From positions 391,907 through 455,906 of the forward strand of contig NZ_JASJOF010000002.1 in the NCBI RefSeq assembly GCF_030163795.1: a stretch of DNA of 64,000 nucleotides, in the 5' to 3' direction. How positions within the stretch are numbered: the first letter of the stretch is position 1; every line of letters begins with the position of its first letter. Shown here one piece after another: positions 1 through 8,930 of this stretch. Position numbers and translations under genes: made by a program. Origin of the DNA: Roseicyclus marinus. Its GTDB lineage: Bacteria > Pseudomonadota > Alphaproteobacteria > Rhodobacterales > Rhodobacteraceae. The notes beneath the pieces are model-generated. The model was not told the DNA's origin. It worked only from the letters and a program-made list of their open reading frames with translations, and ran no database searches.

Positions 1-1447
1 CGGTTTCAGCACCTGATTTGCGGGTGACAAGCGCCTCGCCCGCGCGCACGACCGCGTAGCCGCGCGCGAGCGTCGCGGTGTAGCCCAGCGTCTGGTGAAG
101 ACGGTCAAGCGCGGCAAGCCTTTCGCGCCTTTGGGCAAGGCCGGTTTCCGCAACGCGGGCAAAGCGCGCCGACAGATCGTCGAGCCGTGTCCGCGCCTCG
201 GTCAGGCGGCGGGCGTGGCGCGCAGGGTCAAGGCGCCGGTCCAGCGCGGCCAGATCGCGGCGCCCCTGCCGGATCAGACTTTGCAGGGTGGCGGGGCTGA
301 GCCGGGCGGCTGTCTGCCCAAGCGTCAGCCGCTTGCGCGCCACGGCGCGATCCAGCGCCGGGTTCAGCCGCGCGCCCGCCGTATCGAGCCGCCCACGCGC
401 CAATGTCGCGCGGTGGCGCAGCGCCGGCGCAAGACCGGCTGCAGCGAGGTCGAGCCTTTGGCGGGCCGCATCGAGCAGACTGTCGGGCCGGGGCAGCGCG
501 CGCGACAGATCGGCCAAACGCTGCCCCCGACGCGCCAAGGCCTGTGTCATGCCACGGGTCAGGATGCCGTCTTGCTGGCGCAGCCAGTTCAGGAGGTCCA
601 TCCGAACAGGCACGGCGCGTTCCGCCGCTGCCGTGGGCGTGGGCGCGCGCCAATCGGCGGCGAAATCGATCAGGGTCGTATCCGTCTCGTGTCCGACGGC
701 AGAAATCAGGGGTATCGCGCTTTCCGCGGCGGCGCGGACCACGATTTCTTCGTTGAAGCCCCAGAGGTCCTCAAGGCTGCCGCCCCCGCGCGCAACGATC
801 AGGAGGTCGGGCCGGGGAACAGGGCCGCCCGTGGGCAGCGCGTTGAAGCCCCGGATCGCACGGGCCACTTCGGGCGCGCAATTCGCGCCCTGAACCGCGA
901 CGGGCCAGATCAGCACGGATCGCGGAAAGCGGTCTCGCAGGCGGTGCAGGATATCACGGATCACGGCCCCCGAGGGCGAAGTGACGACGCCGATCACTTC
1001 GGGCAGGAACGGCAGCGCCTGCTTGCGCGCCTCGTCGAATAGACCTTCGGCGGCCAGCGTCGCGCGGCGCTTTTCCAGCATCGCCATCAGCGCGCCAGCC
1101 CCCGCCGGGCGCAGATCCTCGATCACCAGCTGATATTTCGACTGACCGGGAAAGGTGGTGAGGCGACCTGTGGCGATGACTTCCATGCCCTCTTCGGGGG
1201 GATGGGCGAGGCGGGCGGCGGTGCCCTTCCAGATCACGGAGGCAAGGACGCTGCGGTCATCCTTGAGGTCGAGATAGACGTGGCCGGAGCGCGGCAGGGA
1301 CAACCGCCCGATCTCGCCCCGCACGCGGACATGGGAAAAGCCGCTTTCGATAGCGCGTTTCACGGCACCCGAGATTTCCGAAACGGTGAATTCCGGAGCA
1401 TTGCCGGGATTCGGGTCCGGTGTGCCCTCCTCGATCAGGTCATCCAT
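1..1447 (-). CDS. xseA: Exodeoxyribonuclease VII large subunit (3' end cut by window)
   Basis: Large subunit of exonuclease VII, which with XseB degrades single-stranded DNA to oligonucleotides in the cytoplasm. The reverse frame opens at ATG 1447 (MDDLIEEG...) and has no stop before base 1. The N-terminal OB-fold ([26 protein letters not shown]) is followed by a catalytic region with [32 protein letters not shown] and [28 protein letters not shown], all family signatures, then an Arg/Ala-rich helical region. The C-terminal tail lies outside the window. It sits 3 bp downstream of a small membrane-protein gene and is divergent from purD. Confidence 0.95.
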   Translation of the reverse strand, partial: MDDLIEEGTPDPNPGNAPEFTVSEISGAVKRAIESGFSHVRVRGEIGRLSLPRSGHVYLDLKDDRSVLASVIWKGTAARLAHPPEEGMEVIATGRLTTFPGQSKYQLVIEDLRPAGAGALMAMLEKRRATLAAEGLFDEARKQALPFLPEVIGVVTSPSGAVIRDILHRLRDRFPRSVLIWPVAVQGANCAPEVARAIRGFNALPTGGPVPRPDLLIVARGGGSLEDLWGFNEEIVVRAAAESAIPLISAVGHETDTTLIDFAADWRAPTPTAAAERAVPVRMDLLNWLRQQDGILTRGMTQALARRGQRLADLSRALPRPDSLLDAARQRLDLAAAGLAPALRHRATLARGRLDTAGARLNPALDRAVARKRLTLGQTAARLSPATLQSLIRQGRRDLAALDRRLDPARHARRLTEARTRLDDLSARFARVAETGLAQRRERLAALDRLHQTLGYTATLARGYAVVRAGEALVTRKSGAET

Positions 1448-1450
1448 GCT

Positions 1451-1651
1451 TCAGCGATCCCCGTCCTTGCGGCTTTCGCGCCAGAGATCCCATCCAGCGG
1501 CCAGCACGATCACCCCGAGCACGAGATAGACGAGAGGGGGCGCATCGACCCGGCCCATCGCGCCGAGGACCCCGATGAGGGCCGCACAGACAAGCACGAT
1601 GCCGAGAAGCGCGGCAGATATCTTGACCGATCCGGCCTCGGACAGGGCCAT
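1451..1651 (-). CDS. Small two-helix membrane protein of unknown function
   Basis: A 66-residue protein, MALSEAGSVKISAALLGIV..., with two hydrophobic segments (about residues 11-31 and 39-53) and a charged C-terminus ending RESRKDGDR. It looks like a short inner-membrane protein of the kind often carried beside xseA in Rhodobacterales, and I assign no function. ATG 1651 is chosen because it gives a compact protein clear of purD. No strong ribosome binding site precedes it, so the start is uncertain. Its stop lies 3 bp before the xseA start, which suggests co-transcription. Confidence 0.6.
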   Translation of the reverse strand: MALSEAGSVKISAALLGIVLVCAALIGVLGAMGRVDAPPLVYLVLGVIVLAAGWDLWRESRKDGDR

Positions 1652-1745
1652 ACCGCGCGCGCGACCGGAAATCCGTCTTTGCCATGTTGTGCCCGCCCCT
1701 GCCCGTTTGTAATGCACCACAAGACTAGCAAGGGGGATTGCAAAG

Positions 1746-3008
1746 GTGAACATCCTGATACTGGGCGGCGGCGGGCGCGAACATGCGCTGGCATGGGCCG
1801 TGTTGCAAAACCCCAAATGCGACCGGCTGATCGTGGCGCCGGGCAATGCCGGCATCGCGATGATCGCCGATTGCGCCGATCTGGACGTGACCGATCCCGA
1901 GGCGGTGGTTGCTTTCGCGGTCGAGGAATCCATCGATTTTGTCATCATCGGGCCAGAGGCGCCATTGGCGGCGGGCGTTTCCGATGCCTTGGCAGGGGCA
2001 GGCATCCTTGCCTTCGGGCCTTCCGCGGCGGCGGCAAAGCTGGAGGCGTCCAAAGGTTTTACCAAGGAAATCTGCGACGCATGCGCGGCCCCAACCGCGG
2101 GCTGGGCGCGCTTTGCCGATGCGGCAGCGGCGCGCGACTACGTCAGCGCACAGGGCGCACCCATCGTGGTCAAGGCCGATGGTCTGGCCGCGGGCAAGGG
2201 CGTGGTCGTGGCCGAGACGATCGAGGAAGCCCATGCCGCCATCGACGATATGTTCGGCGGGGCCTTCGGCGCGGCGGGGGCCGAGGTGGTGATCGAGGAA
2301 TTCATGACGGGCGAGGAAGCGTCTTTCTTTGTCCTGTCGGATGGCGAAACCGTGCTGCCCATCGGCACGGCGCAGGATCACAAGCGCATCGGCGAGGGGG
2401 ATACCGGCCCCAATACGGGGGGCATGGGAGCCTATTCGCCCGCCCCCGTCCTGACCGATGCCGTGGCCGAGGCGGCGCTGGAGCGGATCGTGAAACCGAC
2501 CGTCGCGGAAATGGCCAAGCGCGGCACGCCCTTTCAGGGCGTGCTGTATGCCGGGTTGATGATCAAGGAGGGCCAGCCCCGGCTGGTCGAATACAACGTC
2601 CGCTTCGGTGACCCGGAATGCCAGGCGCTGATGATGCGTCTGGGGGGACAGGCGCTTGACCTGATGCTGGCCTGCGCGGAGGGACGACTGGCCGAGATGG
2701 AGGTCAGCTGGGCCGAGGACCATGCGATGACCGTCGTGATGGCGGCCAAGGGCTATCCGGGCAGCTACGCCAAGGGCAGCGTGATCGACGGGCTCGACGG
2801 CATGCCGGAAGATTCGCACCACATGGTGTTTCACGCGGGCACGGCACGGGCCGAGGGCAAGTGGCGCGCCAACGGGGGCCGCGTCCTGAACGTGACCGCA
2901 CGGGGCGCAAGTTTGCAGGAAGCCCGCGACCGGGCCTATGGCATGGTGGATGCGATCGACTGGCCCGATGGCGTGTTCCGGCGGGATATCGGCTGGCGGG
3001 CGTTGTGA
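1746..3008 (+). CDS. purD: Phosphoribosylamine--glycine ligase
   Basis: GAR synthetase of de novo purine synthesis, joining phosphoribosylamine and glycine with ATP. The 420 residues match the usual family length. Visible signatures are MNILILGGGGREHALAWA at the N-terminus, IIGPEAPLAAGVSD, the ATP-grasp stretch IVVKADGLAAGKGVVVA, AQDHKRIGEGDTGPNTGGMGAYSPAP, and EYNVRFGDPECQ. The start is GTG (1746-1748), preceded by a GGGGGA ribosome binding site about 9 bases upstream. It is divergent from xseA. Other purine genes of the window (purE, purK, prs) lie tens of kilobases away, so there is no single pur operon here. Confidence 0.97.
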   Translation: MNILILGGGGREHALAWAVLQNPKCDRLIVAPGNAGIAMIADCADLDVTDPEAVVAFAVEESIDFVIIGPEAPLAAGVSDALAGAGILAFGPSAAAAKLEASKGFTKEICDACAAPTAGWARFADAAAARDYVSAQGAPIVVKADGLAAGKGVVVAETIEEAHAAIDDMFGGAFGAAGAEVVIEEFMTGEEASFFVLSDGETVLPIGTAQDHKRIGEGDTGPNTGGMGAYSPAPVLTDAVAEAALERIVKPTVAEMAKRGTPFQGVLYAGLMIKEGQPRLVEYNVRFGDPECQALMMRLGGQALDLMLACAEGRLAEMEVSWAEDHAMTVVMAAKGYPGSYAKGSVIDGLDGMPEDSHHMVFHAGTARAEGKWRANGGRVLNVTARGASLQEARDRAYGMVDAIDWPDGVFRRDIGWRAL

Positions 3009-3024
3009 GCGGTGACGCAACCAA

Positions 3025-3056
3025 CGGGTAGGGTGCGCCTTCAGGCGGACCGCCAG
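3025..3056. repeat. GTAGGGTGCGCC hairpin repeat, copy 1
   Basis: Just after purD the sequence carries GGGTAGG followed by GGTGCGCC-TTCA-GGCGGACC, a hairpin with one mismatch between 8-base arms. A close relative in the opposite orientation lies after the KAS III gene (14078-14102), and a diverged one after nadE (31843-31866). It is probably a short interspersed palindromic element. There is no T-run, so it is not a classic terminator. Confidence 0.5.
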
Positions 3057-3066
3057 ACCAATCCGG

Positions 3067-3753
3067 TCACGCCAACCAGCGTCCGTAATCCGAAACCAGA
3101 AGATGCGTCGGCGCGACGTCTTCCTCGACCTCGGCGAAGCGGCCGATAGGTTCGCGGAACCAATTGTCGGTCTCGTCATCGTTGACGGTCGACACCTCGC
3201 CGATCAGCACATCGCCGCCTTCACCCCAGAACGCGTGCCAATCGCCCGGCATCAAGGTCACGCTTTCACCCGGGGCCAGCATCAGAACCTCGCCCGGCGC
3301 ATAGTCGCGCGCGATCCCGTCACATATCACCTGCCCTCCGGCCGCTCCGTCGAAGGACCCATCAGGAGCCGATCCGTACAATTCGATCGCCAGCGTGGCA
3401 CCCCCACGGTTGATGATATCCTCGGCCTTGAGGTAATGACGATGCATCGGCGACAGCTGATCCTGTTTTGAAATCAACAGCTTCTCGGCGTAGCACATGC
3501 CGCCGCCCCGCTGCAGATCCGCGAGCCGCCCATTGCGCAGGGTGAACAGGAACAGGCCCATCTCGGCATAACGCCCCTGTCCGTAATCGGTGATGTCCCA
3601 GCCCATCCGCCCCTCGATCACGGCGCGGGCGCGGTCGGCATTCGCGCGCATCTCGTCGGGAGACCACGCGGCAAAAGGCGGCAGAACAAAGCCGAAGGAG
3701 CGGATGAACGCATCCGCCTCTGCCATTATGTCGTTGATCTGGGATCGTTTCAC
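3067..3753 (-). CDS. D-lyxose ketol-isomerase family cupin
   Basis: Metal-dependent cupin of the D-lyxose isomerase family (D-lyxose/D-xylulose, often also D-mannose/D-fructose). The 228 residues fit the family. The metal-binding motif is seen in QLSPMHRHYLKAEDI (two His, one Glu), with a second cupin motif around LMPGDWHAFWGEGGD. GTG at 3753 is chosen because GGGAGGG stands about 7 bases before it; the frame extends further upstream, but that extension resembles no protein. It is convergent with purD. No sugar transporter or kinase adjoins it, so the physiological substrate is unknown. Confidence 0.85.
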   Translation of the reverse strand: MKRSQINDIMAEADAFIRSFGFVLPPFAAWSPDEMRANADRARAVIEGRMGWDITDYGQGRYAEMGLFLFTLRNGRLADLQRGGGMCYAEKLLISKQDQLSPMHRHYLKAEDIINRGGATLAIELYGSAPDGSFDGAAGGQVICDGIARDYAPGEVLMLAPGESVTLMPGDWHAFWGEGGDVLIGEVSTVNDDETDNWFREPIGRFAEVEEDVAPTHLLVSDYGRWLA

Positions 3754-3867
3754 TGCCTGCCCTCCCGCCGGGTTACGGGCGGCAGTTGCGCCCAAAGCGA
3801 TGCGGTCTTCAAGGGGCAAGCGGGGGATTGTGCGGGCCGGACATCGAACCGGCCCGCAGCATGCGTA

Positions 3868-4137
3868 TCAGCAGCGCGCGACGTAATAGCCGCCACGACC
3901 ATCGGCATAGGCGCATTCGCGCGTCGCCTGGTTCTGAGCCACGACGGCACCGGCCGCCGCACCGCCCAGAACGGCAACAGCCGTCCATTCCGGGTTGGCA
4001 TCAACGAGTTCCGACAGGGCGAAACCGCCTGCCGCACCAAAGGCTGCGCCAAGCGCGGTCTGGCCTTGGGGGGTGGGCTGACAAGCCGCCAAGGCAAGGC
4101 CGGCGGCAAACAGGGTGGCGGACAACTGGAGTTTCAT
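3868..4137 (-). CDS. Small glycine-zipper lipoprotein
   Basis: An 89-residue exported protein. Residues 1-18 form a signal peptide ending in the lipobox LAAC (Cys at about 19), so lipidation by Lgt is expected; lgt is in this window at 19378. The middle has alternating Gly/Ala stretches (ALGAAFGAAGGFAL and VLGGAAAGAVVA), typical of glycine-zipper outer-membrane or periplasmic lipoproteins. The C-terminus has two Cys (REC...ARC). GAGGAAAG precedes the ATG by about 5 bases. Function unknown. Confidence 0.75.
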   Translation of the reverse strand: MKLQLSATLFAAGLALAACQPTPQGQTALGAAFGAAGGFALSELVDANPEWTAVAVLGGAAAGAVVAQNQATRECAYADGRGGYYVARC

Positions 4138-4258
4138 GATCTTTCCTCACACTTCGGCCTAAAACAGGCCCCACAGGGTCAAGGTCCCAAAGGGCATTAT
4201 AACACAAGGGCCGCCGCACCACAGGTGCGACGGCCCAAGGTAAGGAATTCAAGCGGTT

Positions 4259-4771
4259 TTACGCCGCGCGCGCCGTAAGAACAGCATCCACCTGCTTTTG
4301 CGCGCCGGCCTCGTCCATGCCTTTGACGGCGGCCAGTTCACGCGTCAGACGCTCCAGCGCGGCTTCGTAAAGCTGGCGCTCGGAATAGGATTGCTCGCGC
4401 TGGTCGTCGCCACGATGCAGGTCGCGCACGACCTCTGCGATGGAGATCAGGTCGCCGGAATTGATCTTCTGTTCATATTCCTGCGCCCGGCGCGACCACA
4501 TCGCACGTTTCACGCGCGCCTTTCCCTTGAGCGTATCCATCGCCTTGGACACGACATCGGGGGAGGACAAGGAACGCATGCCGACCTCGACCGCCTTGGC
4601 GGTGGGGACGCGCAGCGTCATCTTGTCCTTTTCAAAAGAAACCACGAACAGTTCGAGCTTGAGGCCAGCGATCTCCTGCTCCTCGATCGACATGATCTTG
4701 CCGACGCCATGGGCGGGGTACACAACATAATCGTTGGGGCTGAACTCTTGCGACTTCCGGGTCTTCGTCAT
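4259..4771 (-). CDS. carD: CarD/CdnL-family RNA polymerase-binding regulator
   Basis: A 170-residue CarD/CdnL-type protein, which binds the RNA polymerase beta subunit through an N-terminal Tudor-like domain and stabilises open promoter complexes. The sequence shows the beta-rich domain (FSPNDYVVYPAHGVGKIMSIEEQEIAG, then FVVSFEKDKMTLRVPTAKA) and the helical DNA-binding half (SRRAQEYEQKINSGDLISIAEVVRDL; SERQLYEAALERL). AAAGGAAC precedes the ATG. It follows fdxA, with a probable terminator between them, so it probably has its own promoter in the 4839-5050 region. Confidence 0.93.
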   Translation of the reverse strand: MTKTRKSQEFSPNDYVVYPAHGVGKIMSIEEQEIAGLKLELFVVSFEKDKMTLRVPTAKAVEVGMRSLSSPDVVSKAMDTLKGKARVKRAMWSRRAQEYEQKINSGDLISIAEVVRDLHRGDDQREQSYSERQLYEAALERLTRELAAVKGMDEAGAQKQVDAVLTARAA

Positions 4772-4806
4772 TCGTGGTTCCTTTCCATTTCCCGGGCGTC
4801 ACGCGA

Positions 4807-4838
4807 CAAAAAACCCTCCGGAAAACCGGGGTTTTCCG
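4807..4838 (-). terminator. Probable rho-independent terminator downstream of fdxA
   Basis: Read on the minus strand there is a perfect 8-bp stem, CGGAAAAC-CCCG-GTTTTCCG (4838-4819), followed by GAGGG and a run of six T (complement of the A-run at 4808-4813). It would end fdxA transcripts before carD, or act as a leader element of carD, whose start is only about 36 bases away. Confidence 0.6.
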
Positions 4839-5050
4839 TAAGCGTTCATATGTGGCGATGAAGACCGGGCAGGCTGGCAGACCTGCGTGTGCGTTACGGA
4901 CAGACGTTCTACCGAGTAATATAGCACAAGATTGCGCCCATTTCCAGATTTCGCCACGGCACCCTCCCAGCCCCTGCTTTTACAGGGGATTCGAGGAGGT
5001 AAATCGCGCCTTTCAGCCCCTTGGGTGGCGTATAGGCGCGAATCGGGTGG

Positions 5051-5386
5051 TCAACCGCCCTCGCCCGGGGTTTCCGAGAAAAGGTCCATCTTGCCCGGCT
5101 TGCCGTCCATCTCCTCCGCTTCGGGGAGGGGATCCTTGCGGGTGATGATGACAGGCCAGGCCTCGGAATACTTGCGGTTGAACTCGACCCATTTTTCCAT
5201 GTCCGGCTCGGTGTCGGGCCGGATCGCATCGGCAGGGCATTCCGGTTCGCAGACGCCGCAATCGATGCATTCGTCGGGATGGATGACCAGCATGTTCTCA
5301 CCCTCGTAGAAACAATCCACGGGGCAGACCTCCACGCAATCGGTGTATTTGCAGGCGATGCAATTTTCCGTCACGACATAGGTCAT
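5051..5386 (-). CDS. fdxA: 7Fe (3Fe-4S/4Fe-4S) ferredoxin
   Basis: A 111-residue soluble seven-iron ferredoxin that carries low-potential electrons. The N-terminal half holds the two cluster motifs, [18 protein letters not shown] and [16 protein letters not shown]. The extension ([17 protein letters not shown]) is typical of the FdxA family. GAGGATGACAG precedes the ATG. In many Rhodobacterales this gene lies between the S4 protein and carD, as here. A 20-bp perfect palindrome about 90 bp upstream may be a regulatory site. Confidence 0.95.
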   Translation of the reverse strand: MTYVVTENCIACKYTDCVEVCPVDCFYEGENMLVIHPDECIDCGVCEPECPADAIRPDTEPDMEKWVEFNRKYSEAWPVIITRKDPLPEAEEMDGKPGKMDLFSETPGEGG

Positions 5387-5476
5387 CTGTCATCCTCGGC
5401 TGGTCGGTCGTGCTGTCTGCTACGCCACGCCCCGGGTCATTGCAAGACCGGGCGGGCGGGTCGTTATCCGCTCAGA

Positions 5477-5496
5477 CTGTAAACCTGGGTTTACAG
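5477..5496. promoter_or_regulatory. Perfect 20-bp palindrome upstream of fdxA
   Basis: CTGTAAACC-TG-GGTTTACAG is a perfect inverted repeat with 9-base arms, 91-110 bp upstream of the fdxA start and 33 bp past the S4 gene stop. Without a T-run it is unlikely to be a terminator, and its symmetry and AT content suit a dimeric repressor or activator site. The regulator is unknown. Confidence 0.45.
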
Positions 5497-5528
5497 GTTT
5501 CAAGGCCTTTCGCAACGCCGATCGAGGT

Positions 5529-5903
5529 TCAGTTTTCCGGACCCTCACCGTCGCGCAGCGCGTCGAGCGCCCGGCGATCCCGTTTGGTGGGGCGTGGCCC
5601 GCTCCGTTCGGCCGGGATCGCATCCGCGCGCTCGGGCGTGAGATCTTCGTAGAGCGTCTGCGCCTCGGCCGCGGGACCGCGTCGGACGCCCAGGCCCGTG
5701 ATCCGCACAACACGGATCCGCGCACCTTGCGGGAAGGTCAGCACATCACCCGGCCCCACGGCGGTGGCGGGCTTGACCACGCGCGCCGCGTTCACCCGCA
5801 CTTGGCCATCGGCGACCAGCCGGGTGGCGAGGCTGCGCGTCTTGAAAAACCGCGCCTGCCACAGCCACTTGTCCAGCCGCCCTGTGGGGCGCGCCTCGGT
5901 CAG
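5529..5903 (-). CDS. S4-domain RNA-binding protein (Hsp15/HslR-like), apparent CTG start
   Basis: A basic S4 protein of the heat-shock protein 15 type, which in Escherichia coli rescues stalled 50S subunits. Reading from CTG 5903 gives 124 residues: MTEARPTGRLDKWLWQA, then RFFKTRSLATRLVADGQVRVN, the full S4 fold, and a charged tail (RPTKRDRRALDALRD). The first ATG/GTG/TTG codon in this frame is GTG 5801, which would remove half of the S4 domain. CTG 5903 overlaps the helicase stop as CTGA and has GAGGGA six bases upstream, so translational coupling at a rare start codon is the best explanation. ATT 5918 is an alternative without a ribosome binding site. Confidence 0.8.
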   Translation of the reverse strand: MTEARPTGRLDKWLWQARFFKTRSLATRLVADGQVRVNAARVVKPATAVGPGDVLTFPQGARIRVVRITGLGVRRGPAAEAQTLYEDLTPERADAIPAERSGPRPTKRDRRALDALRDGEGPEN

Positions 5904-8887
5904 GTCTTGTCCCTCAATCCGGCGAGCGCCTGCGCAAAGGGATTATCGGGGTCGATCCGGTCCTTCTTGCGCTCGGGGCGGGCGGAAAAGACCTTGGGGC
6001 CGTCATCCTCCCGCTGGGGTTTGCCGCCCTTGCCACGCTGCGGCTTGCCACCTTTGCCACGGGGTTTGCCGCCTTCGCCGCGGGGTGGGCCGCCCTCTCC
6101 ACGGGGCTGACCCGCGCCTGCGCGCTGGCCCTGCCCCTGATCTTGGCCCTGGCGTTTGCCGTCGCCCCGGCGCGATCCCTTGTTCCCGCCGCCCTGACGA
6201 CGCGGGGCCCAAGTGAAGGTGTAGAAAACCTCGGTCTCCGCTGGGGCGGCGGCCTCGTCGCCGGGCGCGTCCTGCGGCACTTCGGCCGGCGCATCGTCGG
6301 GGACCTCCTCAGGTGCAGAGGGCGGCGTCTCGACCGGGGTTTCCACGGGCATCTCGGCGGGGGGCGGTTCGGGCATCGGGTCCGGCGTATCCGCTCCTTC
6401 AAGGCCGGTGGGCACCGCGGCGCCGAGAACGCTTTCATCCATCGTCTCGGGCGCGTCGGTTGCGGCAGGCTCGGGCGCGGGGGCCGGGGCAGGCTTAACC
6501 TTGGGCCTTTCGCCGCGTTCGGCGCGATAGCCGAGGCCACCCATCAGATCGGCGAATTGTTCCAGCGTCAGGCCGCTGATCGACAACATGTCGGGCGTCG
6601 CCTCGAAGCCTGCGCGCGTGTCGCGTGCCCGCAGCATGTCGGCCAGACGCTCCAGCATGTCGATCCGGATCGCGCGCGTGCCTGCCGGACGGTAGCCGGA
6701 CATGGCGTAATAGCCGCGCGGTTGCTGGCTGTCGTGCGGAATAGTCACAAGCCCGGGAGGCGGGCTTTCGGGGAAAACATCAAGCCCCGACCACAGCCCC
6801 CAAAGAACCAAACGCAGCCGGGTCGGCGCGGGCTTGAGGAGCAGGGGTTGAAAGATCGTGAACTGGCCAAAGCGCACGCCATGCTTGCGCAACATGCCGC
6901 GCGCATCTTGATCCAGCGCCTTGATGTCATCGGCGATCTCGGAGCGGGGGACGATCCCGAACCCTTCGCGCATACGAAACGCCACGCCGCGCGCAAGCCC
7001 CGTCACGGCCTCGTCGCGCGACAAAGCCAGAAGCGGTTCGAACTGCGCCGCGATCCGGCGGTCGATGAAATGCTGCAACCGGCGCTGGACCTTGGTAACG
7101 ACCTCGGGCCCGGCTTCGTCATCGACGAAAGCCTCAGCAGTGGGTTTCAGCGGATCGTCGCCCTTGACCAGCTTGCCGATGGCCTGATCGCCCCACATCA
7201 GCCCACCCTGTTCGGTCACGTCGAATTCGGTGTCGGGCGTGTTGTAGAAGCGGTCGGCGCGCAAGTGGAACTCGGGGCGGAGCGCCGCCATCGCGGCCTG
7301 GCGCAGGGTCTTTGCCTCGTCGGGGCTGGCGGTCTGGTCCTGGCGGAAACGGAACCCTTCGATCCGGCCCAGAACCTGGCCTTCGACCGTCACTTCACCC
7401 TTGTCGTTCACATCAGCCACCAGGCTCTCCTTCTGTTTCAACCGCCGGAGCAGCACGCTCGTCCGCCGGTCGACAAATCTTTGCGTCAGCGCACCATGGA
7501 GCGCATCGGACAGACGGTCTTCTACGGCACGCGTCGCCTCGCGCCAATGGGCAAGATCGTCCACCCAGCCGTCACGTTGCGCGACGTAGGTCCAAGTCCG
7601 GATGAAGGCGAGCCGCTTGGACAGCGTGTCGATATCGCCCTCGGTCCGGTCGATCCGCTTGACCTGACGGGCCAGCCAATCGTCGGGCACCCGACCCAGA
7701 TCATGCAGGAAATCGAAGATACGCCCCAAAAGCTCGGCGTGTTCCGTGTGGCTGATGCCACGAAAATCGGGAATGCGGCAGACATCCCACAAAAGCCGAA
7801 CGTCGCGCGCATCGCGCAATCGACCCTTCACATCGTCGCGCTCGGAAATCGCCTTGAGCGCCATAAGATCGTCGGCCTCACGCGCGCGGGACAGCCAATC
7901 ATCCTCGATCGGCTGTTCGAGCGAGGCGACAAGCCGCGCGACCGAGCCGAACTCCAGATCGGAGTTACGCCAAAACAATTTGCGGATCGGGGCAAAGCGA
8001 TGCTCCTGGATCGCAAGCGCCAGATCATCGTCCAACGGCGGTGCCTCGCCCGTCACGCCGAAGGTGCCGTCTTGGGTGTAGCGCCCGGCCCGGCCCGCGA
8101 TCTGGGCCAGTTCATTGGGCATCAGTTCTCGCATACGCCGCCCGTCGAACTTGCGCAGACCCGAAAAAGCGACATGCCGGATGTCGAGGTTCAGGCCCAT
8201 CCCGATCGCGTCGGTGGCGACCAGTACATCCACGTCGCCGTTCTGATACAGCTCGACCTGCGCATTTCGCGTGCGCGGGGACAGCGCCCCCATGACCACC
8301 GCCGCCCCGCCCTTCTGACGGCGTAAAAGCTCTGCGGTGGCATAGAGATTTTCGACGGAAAAGCCCACGATCGCACTACGTGGGGGCATCCGGCTTATCT
8401 TTTTCGAACCCGTATACACAAGCTGTGAAAAACGTTCGCGACTCAGGAATTGCGCACGGGGAACGAGTGCCGCAATCGCCCCGCGCATCGTCCCAGCCCC
8501 GAGAAACAGCGTCTCGTGAAACCCCCGCGCGTGGAGCAGCCGGTCGGTGAAGACATGCCCCCGCTCGGGATCGGCGCAAAGCTGGATCTCGTCGATGGCG
8601 ACGAAATCCGCGCCAAGGCCCACAGGCATCGCCTCGACCGTGCAGACCCAGTACTGGGTACGCTCGGGCACGATGCGCTCTTCGCCGGTGACCAGCGCCA
8701 CGACCGAGGGACCGCGCAAGGACACGATGCGGTCATAGACCTCGCGCGCCAGCAGGCGCAGCGGCAGGCCGATGATCCCGGTGCGATGCGCCAGCATCCG
8801 TTCGATGGCGTAATGCGTCTTGCCGGTGTTGGTCGGGCCCAGCACCGCAGCGATGCGGCCCCTGTCTGTCGTGCTGCCGTCCATCAT
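5900..8887 (-). CDS. SUV3/MgpS-like DEAD-box family helicase with disordered tail
   Basis: A large SF2 RNA/DNA helicase-related protein of the mitochondrial SUV3 type found in Alphaproteobacteria; 995 residues from ATG 8887. Motif I is GPTNTGKTHYA near the N-terminus, motif II is the DEIQ in VAIDEIQLCADPERGHV, and the C-terminal helicase motifs include VATDAIGMGLNLDIRHVAFSG and QIAGRAGR. After about residue 780 come an acidic/Pro-rich linker (repeated VETP, PEEVPDDAPAEVP) and a Gly/Arg/Lys-rich tail with GGKPRGKGGKPQRGKGGKP, probably disordered and RNA-binding. The ATG with GAGGAAAG about 11 bases upstream avoids overlap with the TPR gene. Confidence 0.88.
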   Translation of the reverse strand: MMDGSTTDRGRIAAVLGPTNTGKTHYAIERMLAHRTGIIGLPLRLLAREVYDRIVSLRGPSVVALVTGEERIVPERTQYWVCTVEAMPVGLGADFVAIDEIQLCADPERGHVFTDRLLHARGFHETLFLGAGTMRGAIAALVPRAQFLSRERFSQLVYTGSKKISRMPPRSAIVGFSVENLYATAELLRRQKGGAAVVMGALSPRTRNAQVELYQNGDVDVLVATDAIGMGLNLDIRHVAFSGLRKFDGRRMRELMPNELAQIAGRAGRYTQDGTFGVTGEAPPLDDDLALAIQEHRFAPIRKLFWRNSDLEFGSVARLVASLEQPIEDDWLSRAREADDLMALKAISERDDVKGRLRDARDVRLLWDVCRIPDFRGISHTEHAELLGRIFDFLHDLGRVPDDWLARQVKRIDRTEGDIDTLSKRLAFIRTWTYVAQRDGWVDDLAHWREATRAVEDRLSDALHGALTQRFVDRRTSVLLRRLKQKESLVADVNDKGEVTVEGQVLGRIEGFRFRQDQTASPDEAKTLRQAAMAALRPEFHLRADRFYNTPDTEFDVTEQGGLMWGDQAIGKLVKGDDPLKPTAEAFVDDEAGPEVVTKVQRRLQHFIDRRIAAQFEPLLALSRDEAVTGLARGVAFRMREGFGIVPRSEIADDIKALDQDARGMLRKHGVRFGQFTIFQPLLLKPAPTRLRLVLWGLWSGLDVFPESPPPGLVTIPHDSQQPRGYYAMSGYRPAGTRAIRIDMLERLADMLRARDTRAGFEATPDMLSISGLTLEQFADLMGGLGYRAERGERPKVKPAPAPAPEPAATDAPETMDESVLGAAVPTGLEGADTPDPMPEPPPAEMPVETPVETPPSAPEEVPDDAPAEVPQDAPGDEAAAPAETEVFYTFTWAPRRQGGGNKGSRRGDGKRQGQDQGQGQRAGAGQPRGEGGPPRGEGGKPRGKGGKPQRGKGGKPQREDDGPKVFSARPERKKDRIDPDNPFAQALAGLRDKT

Positions 8888-8930
8888 CTGGCTGACTTTC
8901 CTCACGCCCCCGACGGCGGGCTGGGCGGGT

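Noticed and set aside
95..1042. Plus-strand frames across the first kilobase
   Set aside because: They mirror xseA, which has strong family motifs on the minus strand.
6143..8326. A 727-codon open frame antisense to the SUV3-like helicase
   Set aside because: GC-rich coding DNA leaves the mirror frame open; the translation is rich in His/Gly/Arg with no domain, and the opposite strand has clear helicase motifs.
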